From an uncultured Clostridia bacterium (GTDB lineage: Bacteria; Bacillota; Clostridia; Christensenellales; Aristaeellaceae), in assembly GCA_934670175.1 (NCBI GenBank), contig CAKUOX010000014.1, positions 1 through 47,248 on the forward strand: a stretch of 47,248 bases of DNA, in the 5' to 3' direction. The position numbers and the translations under genes are program-made. Position 1 is the stretch's first letter, and each line of letters opens with the position of its first letter. The notes under the pieces are model-generated. The model searched no databases. It worked only from the letters and a program-made list of their open reading frames with translations, and was not told the origin of the DNA. Below are positions 7,824 to 15,182 of the stretch, in pieces.

Positions 7824-8423
7824 CTGACAAACCCCGCAAACGCAGAAATTTCCTAAACAACTTCTGATAAAGTTGAAAATTCTGCTTACATCGTCAACGC
7901 GGGCTGCAAAATCGGTTACATACGTTGAAGCAGTCGCGCCATTGCAGCGACCTGCAGGCGCGACCAGCCCGCGCTGGAATCCGAAGGATTCGCGAAGGCG
8001 GCAAACCCATTGGTTTGCCGGTCGGCTTTTAGCCGACTGCCGATAACGCACCGAAGACCCTGCTGTGCAGGGTTTCGGCAGCGCGCCGTAGAAATCCAAA
8101 AGATTTCCGGCGGCTGGTCGCTACTCGGCTTTGCCGAAGAGCGACTGCTGTGAGTCGAATCCAATGGATTCGAGCGCGGCACCGCCGCTGCCGGAACTTT
8201 GCTTCGCAAAGTCTCCGGTGCGTTTGAAGCAGTCGCGCCATTGCAGCGACCTGCAGGCGCGACCAGCCCGCGCTGGAATCTGAAAGATTCGCGCGGCGCT
8301 GCCGGAACTTTGCTTCGCAAAGTCTCCGGTGCGTTTATGTATGCGCCCTCATTTGCAGCCCGCGTTTCCTTGTCTTGCAGGGTTTTTTAGCGTCTGGCAG
8401 TCTGTTGACTTTGTCAACATCCT
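7824..8423 (+). repeat. Structured intergenic repeat, copy A, interrupted by a hairpin array
   Basis: 7824-7930 matches 28662-28768 and 8340-8423 matches 28769-28854 with only scattered differences. The element therefore equals the intact copy at 28662-28854 with an extra 409 bp (7931-8339) inside. The insertion point is in the loop of the central 15-bp stem (AACGCGGGCTGCAAA, 7896-7910, with its complement at 8352-8366). Hairpins flank the unit: 7792-7812 and 8424-8454. Minus-strand ORFs across it are read as incidental. Confidence 0.85.
7931..8339 (+). repeat. Array of at least ten short hairpins with internal duplications
   Basis: Back-to-back stems with 3-5 base loops. Examples are GTCGCGCC/GGCGCGAC enclosing TGCAG/CTGCA, CCAGC/GCTGG, GAATCC/GGATTC, GGCAAACC/GGTTTGCC, GTCGGCT/AGCCGAC, ACCCTGC/GCAGGGT, GAAATC/GATTTC, TCGGC/GCCGA and ACTTTGC/GCAAAGT. 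A 69-bp block (7926-7994) recurs at 8225-8293 with two differences that are compensatory in one stem. A 40-bp block (8186-8225) recurs exactly at 8297-8336. Confidence 0.85.
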
Positions 8424-8454
8424 GAACGGCGTGACCGCGAAGGTCACGCCGTTC
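8424..8454. terminator. Hairpin between the repeat and the XRE gene
   Basis: Perfect 13-bp stem GAACGGCGTGACC (8424-8436) with its complement 8442-8454, loop GCGAA. It lies downstream of the minus-strand XRE gene and at the right edge of the repeat. A second small GCGC stem followed by seven T lies at about 8468-8488 on the plus strand. Confidence 0.5.
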
Positions 8455-8488
8455 GGCATATCCCAAATGCGCTCATGAGGCGCTTTTT

Positions 8489-8686
8489 TTATTCATTTTC
8501 CCAGAAGAGCTCGTCCAGCGTGCGGCCAAGTGCGCGGCAGATGGCGATGCACAGCCGGATGGTTGGGTTATATTCGCCCTTTTCGATGGCGTTGATTGTC
8601 TGGCGGGACACGCCCACCGCGTCCGCGAGCTGCTGCTGCGACCAGTCCATGGCGGCGCGGGCGGATTTCATGCGCAGGTTTTTCAT
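8489..8686 (-). CDS. Small XRE-family helix-turn-helix regulator
   Basis: A 65-residue Cro/C1-type HTH protein that is almost all DNA-binding domain: WSQQQLADAVGVSRQTINAIEKGEYNPT spans the helix-turn-helix (about residues 15-42), and the tail ends LGRTLDELFW. It resembles the YozG-type mini-repressors that pair with a membrane protein gene. Its ATG overlaps the stop of the upstream membrane protein gene by 4 bases (8683-8686), so the two are translated together. A palindrome overlaps the -35 box of their shared promoter and is the likely operator. Confidence 0.88.
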   Translation of the reverse strand: MKNLRMKSARAAMDWSQQQLADAVGVSRQTINAIEKGEYNPTIRLCIAICRALGRTLDELFWENE

Positions 8687-9222
8687 GCGTCGCCCTCCGA
8701 TTTGCGCTCGCCGATCTCCTTGCAGATCAGCATGACGCTCAGAATCGTCAGCGCCAGCGCCGTGATCAGGTTGCCAAAGCTGGCGCTCAGCATGCCGTCG
8801 GCGGTCATCAGGCCGTCCTTCAGCGCGTCAAGAATGAAGATCAACAGGTTGAATGCGTCCGCAGCCAGAAATACGATCAGCAGCGGCTTGCGCTTCGCGT
8901 TCAGCGCGATGTAGGCGTCAAAGCGGATACAGTAGCCGATATACGCGCACAGCCCTACCCACATGCACAGTATGGCAAAGGTAATCAGCGACATGACGCT
9001 GCGGCCGAGCAGCTGCTCAGCGACCGCGCCGGCAACCAGCGTGACAAGCAGCGCGAGGAAGCCGTATTTATAGCCGACGCCCTGAACCGCGCGCTGACGT
9101 TCATCGTATTGATTGCCGGAAAAGGTAGCCATTTTGCGAAAAACGAAGCGCAGCAGCAGCGTAACGAGGATCACGGCGATCAGGCCGCAGAGAAAGCCAA
9201 GTGCGTAGGTAGAATTATACAT
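8683..9222 (-). CDS. Integral membrane protein paired with the XRE regulator
   Basis: A 179-residue protein with about five predicted membrane segments: one near the N-terminus, two around 45-65 and 75-95, and two in the C-terminal half. A cytoplasmic loop containing YDERQ follows the first segment, a feature of small membrane proteins co-encoded with mini-XRE regulators. The start at ATG 9222 is preferred over an in-frame TTG at 9231, because the GGGGGAG ribosome site abuts the TTG and lies 9 bases from the ATG. Function is unknown. The pairing suggests a self-regulated membrane unit. Confidence 0.75.
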   Translation of the reverse strand: MYNSTYALGFLCGLIAVILVTLLLRFVFRKMATFSGNQYDERQRAVQGVGYKYGFLALLVTLVAGAVAEQLLGRSVMSLITFAILCMWVGLCAYIGYCIRFDAYIALNAKRKPLLIVFLAADAFNLLIFILDALKDGLMTADGMLSASFGNLITALALTILSVMLICKEIGERKSEGDA

Positions 9223-9253
9223 GATGTTCAACTCCCCCTTTCAGTATGGGAGA

Positions 9254-9294
9254 AGTATAGCACTGAGAAGACATAATGTCAAGTATACAAGACA
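9254..9294 (-). promoter_or_regulatory. Promoter and probable XRE operator
   Basis: Minus-strand TTGACA (9282-9277), 17 bp, TATACT (9259-9254). An 18-bp imperfect palindrome TGTCAAGTATACAAGACA (9277-9294; TGTC...GACA around GTATAC) covers the -35 box. It would suit a small XRE dimer acting as autorepressor. Confidence 0.7.
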
Positions 9295-9339
9295 AAATAA
9301 TTTTTATAGATTACAATTTGTCCTATTGGGAGAAGGAGT

Positions 9340-9368
9340 TTGCATCCTGTGCCGCAAGCGTGTATAAT
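9340..9368 (+). promoter_or_regulatory. Promoter of the PepF gene
   Basis: TTGCAT (9340-9345), 17 bp, TATAAT (9363-9368), 34 bases before the ATG at 9402. A GGAGGG ribosome site at about 9387-9392 follows. This argues against the longer in-frame start at 9276. Confidence 0.75.
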
Positions 9369-9401
9369 GGAAGAAATAAACAAACCGGAGGGATAACGGA
9401 T

Positions 9402-11162
9402 ATGAATTGGGATCTGAGCAAGCTCTATCAGGGCTTTGATGACGAGGCCTTTATCAGCGATATGAATCAGTTGGAGGCCGACATTCGGCAGGCGGGCGAG
9501 GCGGTCGCGGCGCTGCCTGCGGAGATGGACGATGCGGCGGTGCTGAAGGCGCTGCTTGCCGAGATCAACGGTATCGCGGATCGTTCCGACCAGCTGGGCG
9601 CGCTGGTATTCCTCACGCTGGCGGCGGATACGAACTGTGAAGCGGCGCTCGAGCCGCGTGCGCGCATGCTGAAGCTGGAAAATGAAATGGAAATGCTGAT
9701 GAGCGCGTTCACGCGCTGGTGCGGCGCGAACCCGAGGCTGGAGGCGCTCTGCGCGGGCGATGCGGAATTGACGGCCTACCTGCCGCTGGTGCGCGCAGCG
9801 CATGAGCGCGTGCGGCATCTGATCGATCCGGCGCTGGAGCGCGACGTGCGCGAAATGCAGCTGAGCGGCGGCAAGGCGTGGTGCAGGCTGCGCGACGAGC
9901 TGTTCGCCGGACTTTCCATTAAGCTGACCATCGGCGGCACGGAGAAGGAACTGCCGCTGCCTGCAGTGCGCAATCTGGCGTTTGACGCGGATCCGGCGGT
10001 GCGTGAAGCGGCGTTCCGCGCGGAGATCGCCGCGTATCCGCGCATCGAGACGGCGATGGCCGCATGCCTGAACGGCGTCAAGGGCGAGGCGATCACCATG
10101 GCGCGGCTGCAAAATTATCCTTCCGTGCTGGATTGGGCGCTGGATCAGGCGCGCATGGACAGGGACACGCTGAACGCGCTCACGGCGGCGATTCAGGAAT
10201 CCTATCCGATGTTCAGGCGCTATTTTACGCTGAAGGCGAGGGCGCTCGGCTGTGAAAAGCTGAAATGCTGCGATCTGTTCGCGCCCATGGGCGGCTCCGA
10301 CAAGCGCTATACGCTGGATGAGGCGAAGGCGCTGCTGCTGGAAACCTTCGGTGAATTCCATGCGCCGATCGCCGAGGTCATGCGCCGCGCGTTCGAGGAG
10401 AACTGGATCGACGCCTACCCGCGCCCGGGCAAGGAGGGCGGCGCGTTCTGTCAGGGCGTGCATGCGCTGAAGATGAGCTATGTGCTGACCAACTTCGAGG
10501 GCAGCTATTCGGACGTGTCTACGCTGGCGCACGAGCTGGGACACGCCTTCCACGACAGCATGATGAACGACGTGCCCGCGCTGCTGACGGACATTCCGAT
10601 GCCGCTGGCGGAAACGGCGTCTACCTTCAACGAGCTGCTGCTTTCCGAAAGGGTGCGCGCCAATGCGAGTGCGCAGGAGACGCTAGCGATTCTGGAAAGC
10701 CAGATCAGCGACGCTGCGCAGTGCATTGTGGACATCATGAGCCGCTTCCTGTTTGAATCGGCCGTGGTGGAGGCGCGCAAAACGCGCACGCTCAGCGCCC
10801 GCGAGCTCAAGGAAATGATGCTGGATGCGCAGCGCCAGACCTATGGCGACGCGATGGACGACGATATGCTGCATCCCTATATGTGGGCGTGCAAGCCGCA
10901 TTATTACGATACGCTGTATCATTTCTACAACTTCCCCTATGCCTTCGGCATGCTCTTTGGCGCGGGACTGAACGCGCTGCGCGGGCAGATGGGCGAGGCG
11001 TTCTGGCCGGCGTATGAAAAGCTGCTGCGCTTCAGCGGCTCGGGCACGGTACGCGAGGTGGCCGCGAGCGTGGGCATCGACGTGGCGGATGTGGATTTCT
11101 GGCGCGGCGCGCTGAAGCAGTATGCGGATAAGATCGACGCGCTTGCTGCGCTGCTCGGCTGA
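9402..11162 (+). CDS. pepF: M3-family oligoendopeptidase F
   Basis: A 586-residue cytoplasmic zinc metallopeptidase that cleaves short peptides. The M3 catalytic motif HELGHAFH is at about residues 377-384, with the downstream glutamate region PMPLAETASTFNE (third zinc ligand). The all-helical N-terminal half and a C-terminal segment YNFPYAFGMLFGAGL are characteristic of PepF. The length fits the family (about 560-600). The upstream in-frame extension to 9276 is rejected because promoter and ribosome site lie inside it. It appears monocistronic. Confidence 0.95.
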   Translation: MNWDLSKLYQGFDDEAFISDMNQLEADIRQAGEAVAALPAEMDDAAVLKALLAEINGIADRSDQLGALVFLTLAADTNCEAALEPRARMLKLENEMEMLMSAFTRWCGANPRLEALCAGDAELTAYLPLVRAAHERVRHLIDPALERDVREMQLSGGKAWCRLRDELFAGLSIKLTIGGTEKELPLPAVRNLAFDADPAVREAAFRAEIAAYPRIETAMAACLNGVKGEAITMARLQNYPSVLDWALDQARMDRDTLNALTAAIQESYPMFRRYFTLKARALGCEKLKCCDLFAPMGGSDKRYTLDEAKALLLETFGEFHAPIAEVMRRAFEENWIDAYPRPGKEGGAFCQGVHALKMSYVLTNFEGSYSDVSTLAHELGHAFHDSMMNDVPALLTDIPMPLAETASTFNELLLSERVRANASAQETLAILESQISDAAQCIVDIMSRFLFESAVVEARKTRTLSARELKEMMLDAQRQTYGDAMDDDMLHPYMWACKPHYYDTLYHFYNFPYAFGMLFGAGLNALRGQMGEAFWPAYEKLLRFSGSGTVREVAASVGIDVADVDFWRGALKQYADKIDALAALLG

Positions 11163-11294
11163 CGTTTGCTGCGGTGCTCCGCCATATAGCAGCCAATATT
11201 TAACATTGCGCTAATCGTCGTGTTATATTCCGAATTTATAATGTGGCGCAAGAAGGGCTTCGGCGCTTCCACGAGCCAAAGGAGGTTTATCAAT

Positions 11295-11528
11295 ATGAAG
11301 AAGACGTTTGGCAAGGCGGTATACGACACCGAAACGGCGGAAGTGGTGCGCAAGTGCACCTGGGGCTATTACGGCGATCCCGCGGGCTACGAGGAGATCC
11401 TGTTCCGCACGCCCGGCGGCGCATATTTTGCATACGGGCGCGGCGGCGAGGCTTCTCCCTATGCGGAGGAGAAGCTCACCCGCGTCGCGAAGAATAAGGT
11501 TCAGGAATGGCTGGATACGCATCAGTAA
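11295..11528 (+). CDS. Small conserved-looking protein of unknown function
   Basis: A 77-residue acidic/basic mixed protein starting at ATG 11295, seven bases after a strong AAAGGAGG site. It is rich in Tyr, Gly and charged residues (TWGYYGDPAGYEE, GGAYFAYGRGG), lacks membrane segments, signal peptide or cysteine clusters, and ends in an amphipathic helix. The pattern resembles small proteins that phage-like or plasmid genes in Clostridia often carry, but I do not recognise a family. It stands alone between pepF and the amino-acid transporter. Confidence 0.7.
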   Translation: MKKTFGKAVYDTETAEVVRKCTWGYYGDPAGYEEILFRTPGGAYFAYGRGGEASPYAEEKLTRVAKNKVQEWLDTHQ

Positions 11529-11599
11529 TTCGGTGCGGCGGCCATTGCGCTTTGCCAGTCCACAAGGCTCCGGTTTTGTGATTCCTGCACTTCAAAGAA

Positions 11600-11642
11600 C
11601 CGGCAGGATCTGCGCGCTCTTTCGGGCGGCGGATCCTGCCGG
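11600..11642 (+). terminator. Stem-loop in the 288-bp gap before the amino-acid ABC operon
   Basis: CCGGCAGGATC (11600-11610) pairs perfectly with 11632-11642 around a 21-base loop, followed by CTTTGTCT. It may terminate the small upstream gene. The rest of the gap (11643-11816) is A/T-richer, presumably holds the transporter promoter, and shows no riboswitch or T-box I could recognise. Confidence 0.5.
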
Positions 11643-11816
11643 CTTTGTCTGCAGGGGGCGGTTTCTGGGATTTTTGAATAAACAATTGCGCCGAGAATTA
11701 ACGGTATTTGCAATGAATCTGAATGAAAATACTCGGAATTCGGATAGCATCTGAAACAGGACGGTGCTATATTTAAAAATCATACGGCGGCTGCGCTGCA
11801 TGGAAAGGACAGGGAC

Positions 11817-12491
11817 ATGAACGGCGACTTGCTTCAATTATTGATAGATTCCTTCTGGCAGATCCTGCTGCCGGGGCTTACGATGACCATACCGCTGACG
11901 ATCATATCGTTTTCGCTGGCCATGGTCATTGCCATCATCACGGCGTTGGTGCAGTTCGCGAACATTCGCGTGCTCAGGCAGATCGCCCGCTTCTATATAT
12001 GGGTAATCCGCGGCACGCCGCTGCTGGTGCAGCTGTTCGTGGTGTTCTACGGCCTGCCGGACGTGGGCATCGTGCTGGATCCGTTTCCGGCAGCCGTCAT
12101 CGTATTCTCCATCAACGAGGGCGCGTATTGCGCCGAAACGATGCGCGCAGCGCTGGAGGCTGTGCCTGCGGGGCAAATGGAGGCCGGCTACTGCGTAGGC
12201 ATGAGCTATCTGCAGATCATTCGCCGCATCGTGCTGCCGCAGGCACTGCGCACGGCGTTCCCGCCGCTGTCCAATTCGCTGATCTCGATGGTGAAGGATA
12301 CGTCGCTGGCGGCGAACATCACCGTGATGGAAATGTTCATGGCCACGCAGCGTATCGCGGCGCGTACCTATGAAATGCTGCCGCTGTACTGCGAGGTGGC
12401 GCTGGTGTATCTGCTGTTCTCGACCGTGCTGACGTTTATTCAGCGCGCGGGCGAAAGGAGGCTGTCTTCCTATGGAAAACACAAGGCGTGA
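11817..12491 (+). CDS. Polar amino-acid ABC transporter permease
   Basis: A 224-residue HisM/GlnP-type permease with about five membrane helices. The family hallmark RGTPLLVQLF is at about residues 64-73, and the cytoplasmic EAA loop is EAGYCVGMSYLQIIRRIVLPQALR (first part at about 122), which docks on the ATPase. It is first in an operon of permease, ATPase and binding protein, overlapping the ATPase gene by 20 bases. Such systems import a single class of polar amino acids, often cystine, glutamine or arginine; the ligand cannot be told here. Confidence 0.92.
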   Translation: MNGDLLQLLIDSFWQILLPGLTMTIPLTIISFSLAMVIAIITALVQFANIRVLRQIARFYIWVIRGTPLLVQLFVVFYGLPDVGIVLDPFPAAVIVFSINEGAYCAETMRAALEAVPAGQMEAGYCVGMSYLQIIRRIVLPQALRTAFPPLSNSLISMVKDTSLAANITVMEMFMATQRIAARTYEMLPLYCEVALVYLLFSTVLTFIQRAGERRLSSYGKHKA

Positions 12492-13236
12492 ACGGCTGCT
12501 GTCCATTCGCGGCGTGCGCAAGGCCTTCGGAGACCAGCAGGTGCTGCGCGATGTGAATTTGGAGGTGGACAGGGGCGATGTGGTGGCGATCCTTGGCCCC
12601 AGCGGCTCCGGCAAGACCACGCTGCTGCGCTGCCTGAACTTTCTGGAGCATGCCGACGGCGGCGAAATGAACTTCGATGGCGAAGAATTCGAGCTGGCGC
12701 ACATCGCCAGGCGCGACATTGCCCGCATCCGCCGCAAGACGGCGTTCGTGTTCCAGAGCTACAATCTCTTTCTGAACAAGACGGCCATAGGCAATATTAT
12801 GGAAGGTCTGGTCGTGGCGCGCAAGATCTCCAGAACCGAGGCGCGCGAAACGGGCATGCGCATGCTGGCGAAGGTCGGGCTTGCGGATCGGGCGGACGCC
12901 TATCCGGCAGAGCTGTCCGGCGGCCAGCAGCAGCGCGTGGCCATTGCCCGCGCACTGGCGACGGAGCCGGAGATCATCTATTTCGACGAGCCGACCTCCG
13001 CGCTGGATCCGGAGCTGACCGGCGAGGTGCTCTCCGTGATGCGCGATCTGGCGCGCGAGGGCATGACGATGCTGGTCGTGACCCACGAGCTGGGCTTTGC
13101 CCGAAATGTATCCAACCGAGTGGCATTCATGGAAAACGGCGTGATCGTGGAGGAAGGATCGTCCAGAGCGTTCTTCGAGCAGCCGAAGCAGGCGCGCACC
13201 CGCGCGTTCCTGCAGCTGCTCGATAACGATAAATAA
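12472..13236 (+). CDS. Polar amino-acid ABC transporter ATP-binding protein
   Basis: A 254-residue GlnQ/HisP-type ATPase. Walker A is GPSGSGKTT (about 43-51), the Q-loop follows in FVFQSYNLF, the signature is LSGGQQQR (about 147-154), Walker B with the catalytic Glu is IIYFDEPTSALD, and the H-loop is VVTHE. It energises import through the permease encoded just upstream, whose reading frame it overlaps. The ribosome site GAAAGGAGG lies inside the permease gene. The binding-protein gene follows after 23 bases. Confidence 0.95.
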   Translation: MENTRRERLLSIRGVRKAFGDQQVLRDVNLEVDRGDVVAILGPSGSGKTTLLRCLNFLEHADGGEMNFDGEEFELAHIARRDIARIRRKTAFVFQSYNLFLNKTAIGNIMEGLVVARKISRTEARETGMRMLAKVGLADRADAYPAELSGGQQQRVAIARALATEPEIIYFDEPTSALDPELTGEVLSVMRDLAREGMTMLVVTHELGFARNVSNRVAFMENGVIVEEGSSRAFFEQPKQARTRAFLQLLDNDK

Positions 13237-13259
13237 AAATTAGAAAGCGAGGCAGAATT

Positions 13260-14057
13260 ATGCGTATTATGACCAAGCTGTTGGCGCTCATGCTGGCGCT
13301 CATGCTGACCGCGTGTGCGGCACTGGCCGAGGATGGGGATCAGCTTTCTGACATTCAGAGCAAGGGCGAGATCGTGGTGGCGACGGAGGGCGCGTGGGCG
13401 CCGTGGACCTATCACGATGAAGCTGGCACGCTGGTGGGCTTCGATGTGGAGGTGGCGCAGGCCATCGCCGCGAAGCTGGGCGTGACGGCCACATTTGCCG
13501 AAACGGAGTGGGACGGCATCTTTGCAGGTCTGGATTCCGGCCGCTACGACATCGCCGCCAACGGCGTGGAAGTGACCGAGGAGCGCGCGCGCAAGTATGA
13601 TTTTTCCACGCCCTATGGCTACATCCGCACGGCGCTGATCGTGCGCGGCGATAACGAGGATATCACGTCCTTTGAGGATCTGAACGGCAAGCACACCGCC
13701 AATTCCATCGCCAGCACCTATATGACGCTGGCGGAGAGCTACGGTGCGACTGCCGTCGGCGTGGATACGCTGGATCAGACCATCCAGATGGTGCTCTCCG
13801 GACGCGCGGATGCGACGCTGAACGCCGAGGTTTCGTTCTACGATTATATGAACGCCCATCCGGATGCAAATCTGAAGGTCGTGGCGCTGACGGACGAGGC
13901 TTCCCAGGTGGCGATTCCCGTGCGCAAAGAGGCGCGCAGCGCCGCGCTGCTGGCCGCCATCAATCAGGCGATTTCCGAGCTGGACGCGGAAGGCGAGCTG
14001 AGCCGCATTTCCGAAAAGTATTTCGGAAAGGACATCAGCAGGGCGACTGCGGAATAA
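13260..14057 (+). CDS. Amino-acid ABC transporter substrate-binding protein
   Basis: A 265-residue SBP_bac_3 protein. The leader MRIMTKLLALMLALMLTAC has a usable lipobox (LTAC), so it may be a lipoprotein. A signal peptidase I site (ALA before ED) is a possible alternative. The mature domain begins with IQSKGEIVVATEGAWAPW, then GFDVEVAQAIAAKLG, the usual ligand-binding start, and later the FSTPYGYI and hinge regions. It captures the amino acid outside the membrane for the adjacent permease-ATPase pair. Third gene of the operon. Confidence 0.93.
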   Translation: MRIMTKLLALMLALMLTACAALAEDGDQLSDIQSKGEIVVATEGAWAPWTYHDEAGTLVGFDVEVAQAIAAKLGVTATFAETEWDGIFAGLDSGRYDIAANGVEVTEERARKYDFSTPYGYIRTALIVRGDNEDITSFEDLNGKHTANSIASTYMTLAESYGATAVGVDTLDQTIQMVLSGRADATLNAEVSFYDYMNAHPDANLKVVALTDEASQVAIPVRKEARSAALLAAINQAISELDAEGELSRISEKYFGKDISRATAE

Positions 14058-14095
14058 TTGCAGATCATTTGGCAGGTAAGAGGGATACTTTTCGC

Positions 14096-14124
14096 TTGCA
14101 TGGCGGGTGAAAGTCTGCTATAAT
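14096..14124 (+). promoter_or_regulatory. Promoter of the small membrane protein gene
   Basis: TTGCAT (14096-14101), 17 bp, TATAAT (14119-14124), 26 bases before the ATG at 14150. AAGGAGG follows as ribosome site. Confidence 0.75.
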
Positions 14125-14149
14125 TATGTAGAAAGAAGGAGGCGAGCGC

Positions 14150-14458
14150 ATGGGCATTTATTTTCCGCTGCCGCTGGTGGCTGCATTGATCGCGTTTTTC
14201 TATGGCAAGAGCATTGGCCATAAGTGGGCGCTCGCGGGCATTACATTTGTCTGCACGATGGGCGGCGGGCTGATCTTCGATTTGCTGATCCGCAACCACG
14301 GCAAGCTGGGCAGCCTGGCGGGCGTGGGGCAGATTGCAGGCGTGGTGCTGAGCGCAATCATCATCTTCCTGGTGTATACGCTGCCCGCGCAGCGCCGCGC
14401 CATGCAGAAGGACAACGATGAAAAAACGCAGAGCCTGTTTAATGAAGAGGATACCTGA
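14150..14458 (+). CDS. Small membrane protein of unknown function
   Basis: A 102-residue protein with three predicted membrane helices (about 5-20, 25-45 and 57-77) and a charged C-terminal tail rich in Lys, Asp and Glu. Short GH/GK turns join the helices. The N-terminus is probably outside or in the membrane, as there is no cleavable signal. It has its own strong promoter and ribosome site and is followed by a short hairpin, so it looks monocistronic. I recognise no family. Confidence 0.75.
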   Translation: MGIYFPLPLVAALIAFFYGKSIGHKWALAGITFVCTMGGGLIFDLLIRNHGKLGSLAGVGQIAGVVLSAIIIFLVYTLPAQRRAMQKDNDEKTQSLFNEEDT

Positions 14459-14479
14459 AATATTCGGGTGAGATCGACT

Positions 14480-14509
14480 AGGGTCGAGGATCAGATGGTC
14501 TTCGACCCT
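14480..14509 (+). terminator. Weak stem-loop after the small membrane protein gene
   Basis: AGGGTCGA (14480-14487) pairs with TCGACCCT (14502-14509) around a 14-base loop, followed by TGTTAAAAT. The T tract is poor, so termination is only possible. Confidence 0.4.
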
Positions 14510-14632
14510 TGTTAAAATATAAGGGCCGGCAAAATCAAGGTCTTGCGGGCGGGCAGAGTTCGAGTGCGGACGGAATATGCAGACGATTCTTTATCAAAGC
14601 TGCATGGCATAATCGGAGGAGAGCGCGCTACG

Positions 14633-15037
14633 GTGAAAAGGATACTTGTCAATCTGGGAAACGCTTCGCTATGTTCGTCATGGATCCATGATGCGGTCTG
14701 CGAGGCATGGGCATTTGAATATGCGCAGCGGCGATTGACCCTGCGTATAAGCTGCGATGGGAACAGGTCTGATGCTAAAAGCATCATATTTGAGGGCGTT
14801 TACGCGCAGCACATGGTGTCATGCGCATTTTGGGGTGCGTCGCCCTACATTTTCGGGCTTGAACTGATCGAGCCTGCGTCATCGGAACTCTATAAGCAGC
14901 TGATGGATGAGATCGTGAATGCGGGCTATGATGATCCCTTTGACCGTGAACACGGAGCGTGCATCGAGGCAAGGCTGCAGTTTACTTCTGGAGATGTCCT
15001 GACCGTATTGTGTCGGCAGGTGATGATCGAGGAATGA
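14633..15037 (+). CDS. Orphan hypothetical protein
   Basis: A 134-residue soluble protein starting at GTG 14633, nine bases after GGAGGAGAG. An upstream in-frame extension to 14543 lacks a ribosome site. It is mixed alpha/beta in appearance, with one hydrophobic stretch (YAQHMVSCAFWGASPYIFGLELI) followed by an acidic region and a C-terminal strand-rich end. Five cysteines are scattered without a metal-site pattern. No signal peptide or membrane helix is evident. I do not recognise a family. It stands alone, between two unrelated genes. Confidence 0.65.
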   Translation: MKRILVNLGNASLCSSWIHDAVCEAWAFEYAQRRLTLRISCDGNRSDAKSIIFEGVYAQHMVSCAFWGASPYIFGLELIEPASSELYKQLMDEIVNAGYDDPFDREHGACIEARLQFTSGDVLTVLCRQVMIEE

Positions 15038-15071
15038 CAGCTTGTATCCCCATGATTTCATATTCTTCACC

Positions 15072-15101
15072 TTGCAGGCGGGGCTTGGGCGCTGGTATAA
15101 T
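15072..15101 (+). promoter_or_regulatory. Promoter of the NhaC-CDF operon
   Basis: TTGCAG (15072-15077), 18 bp, TATAAT (15096-15101), about 80 bases before the ATG at 15183. Confidence 0.65.
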
Positions 15102-15117
15102 AGACACAGTGATCTGT

Positions 15118-15141
15118 ACCCGTGCGCTGCGGGTTCTTTTT
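15118..15141 (+). promoter_or_regulatory. Possible attenuator in the NhaC leader
   Basis: ACCCG (15118-15122) pairs with CGGGT (15130-15134), directly followed by TCTTTTT (15135-15141). The position, shortly after the promoter and before the gene, suits a leader terminator. The stem is only 5 bp, so this is tentative; no known riboswitch core was recognised. Confidence 0.3.
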
Positions 15142-15182
15142 AGTGCCTGCCGATCGCTTACATATGAAGGGAAAGTGTAGCT

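Noticed and set aside
7557..8320. Two minus-strand ORFs over the hairpin array, sharing a peptide with the ORF at 28584-28895.
   Set aside because: The shared peptide simply follows the shared repeat. There are no starts with ribosome sites, and the nucleotide structure explains the similarity.
7824..8423. CRISPR array, because of repeated short blocks.
   Set aside because: The repeats are few, unequal and palindromic, with no regular spacers and no cas genes in the window.
9279..10553. A 424-codon minus-strand ORF opposite pepF.
   Set aside because: Arg/His/Gln-rich shadow of a clear M3 peptidase gene.
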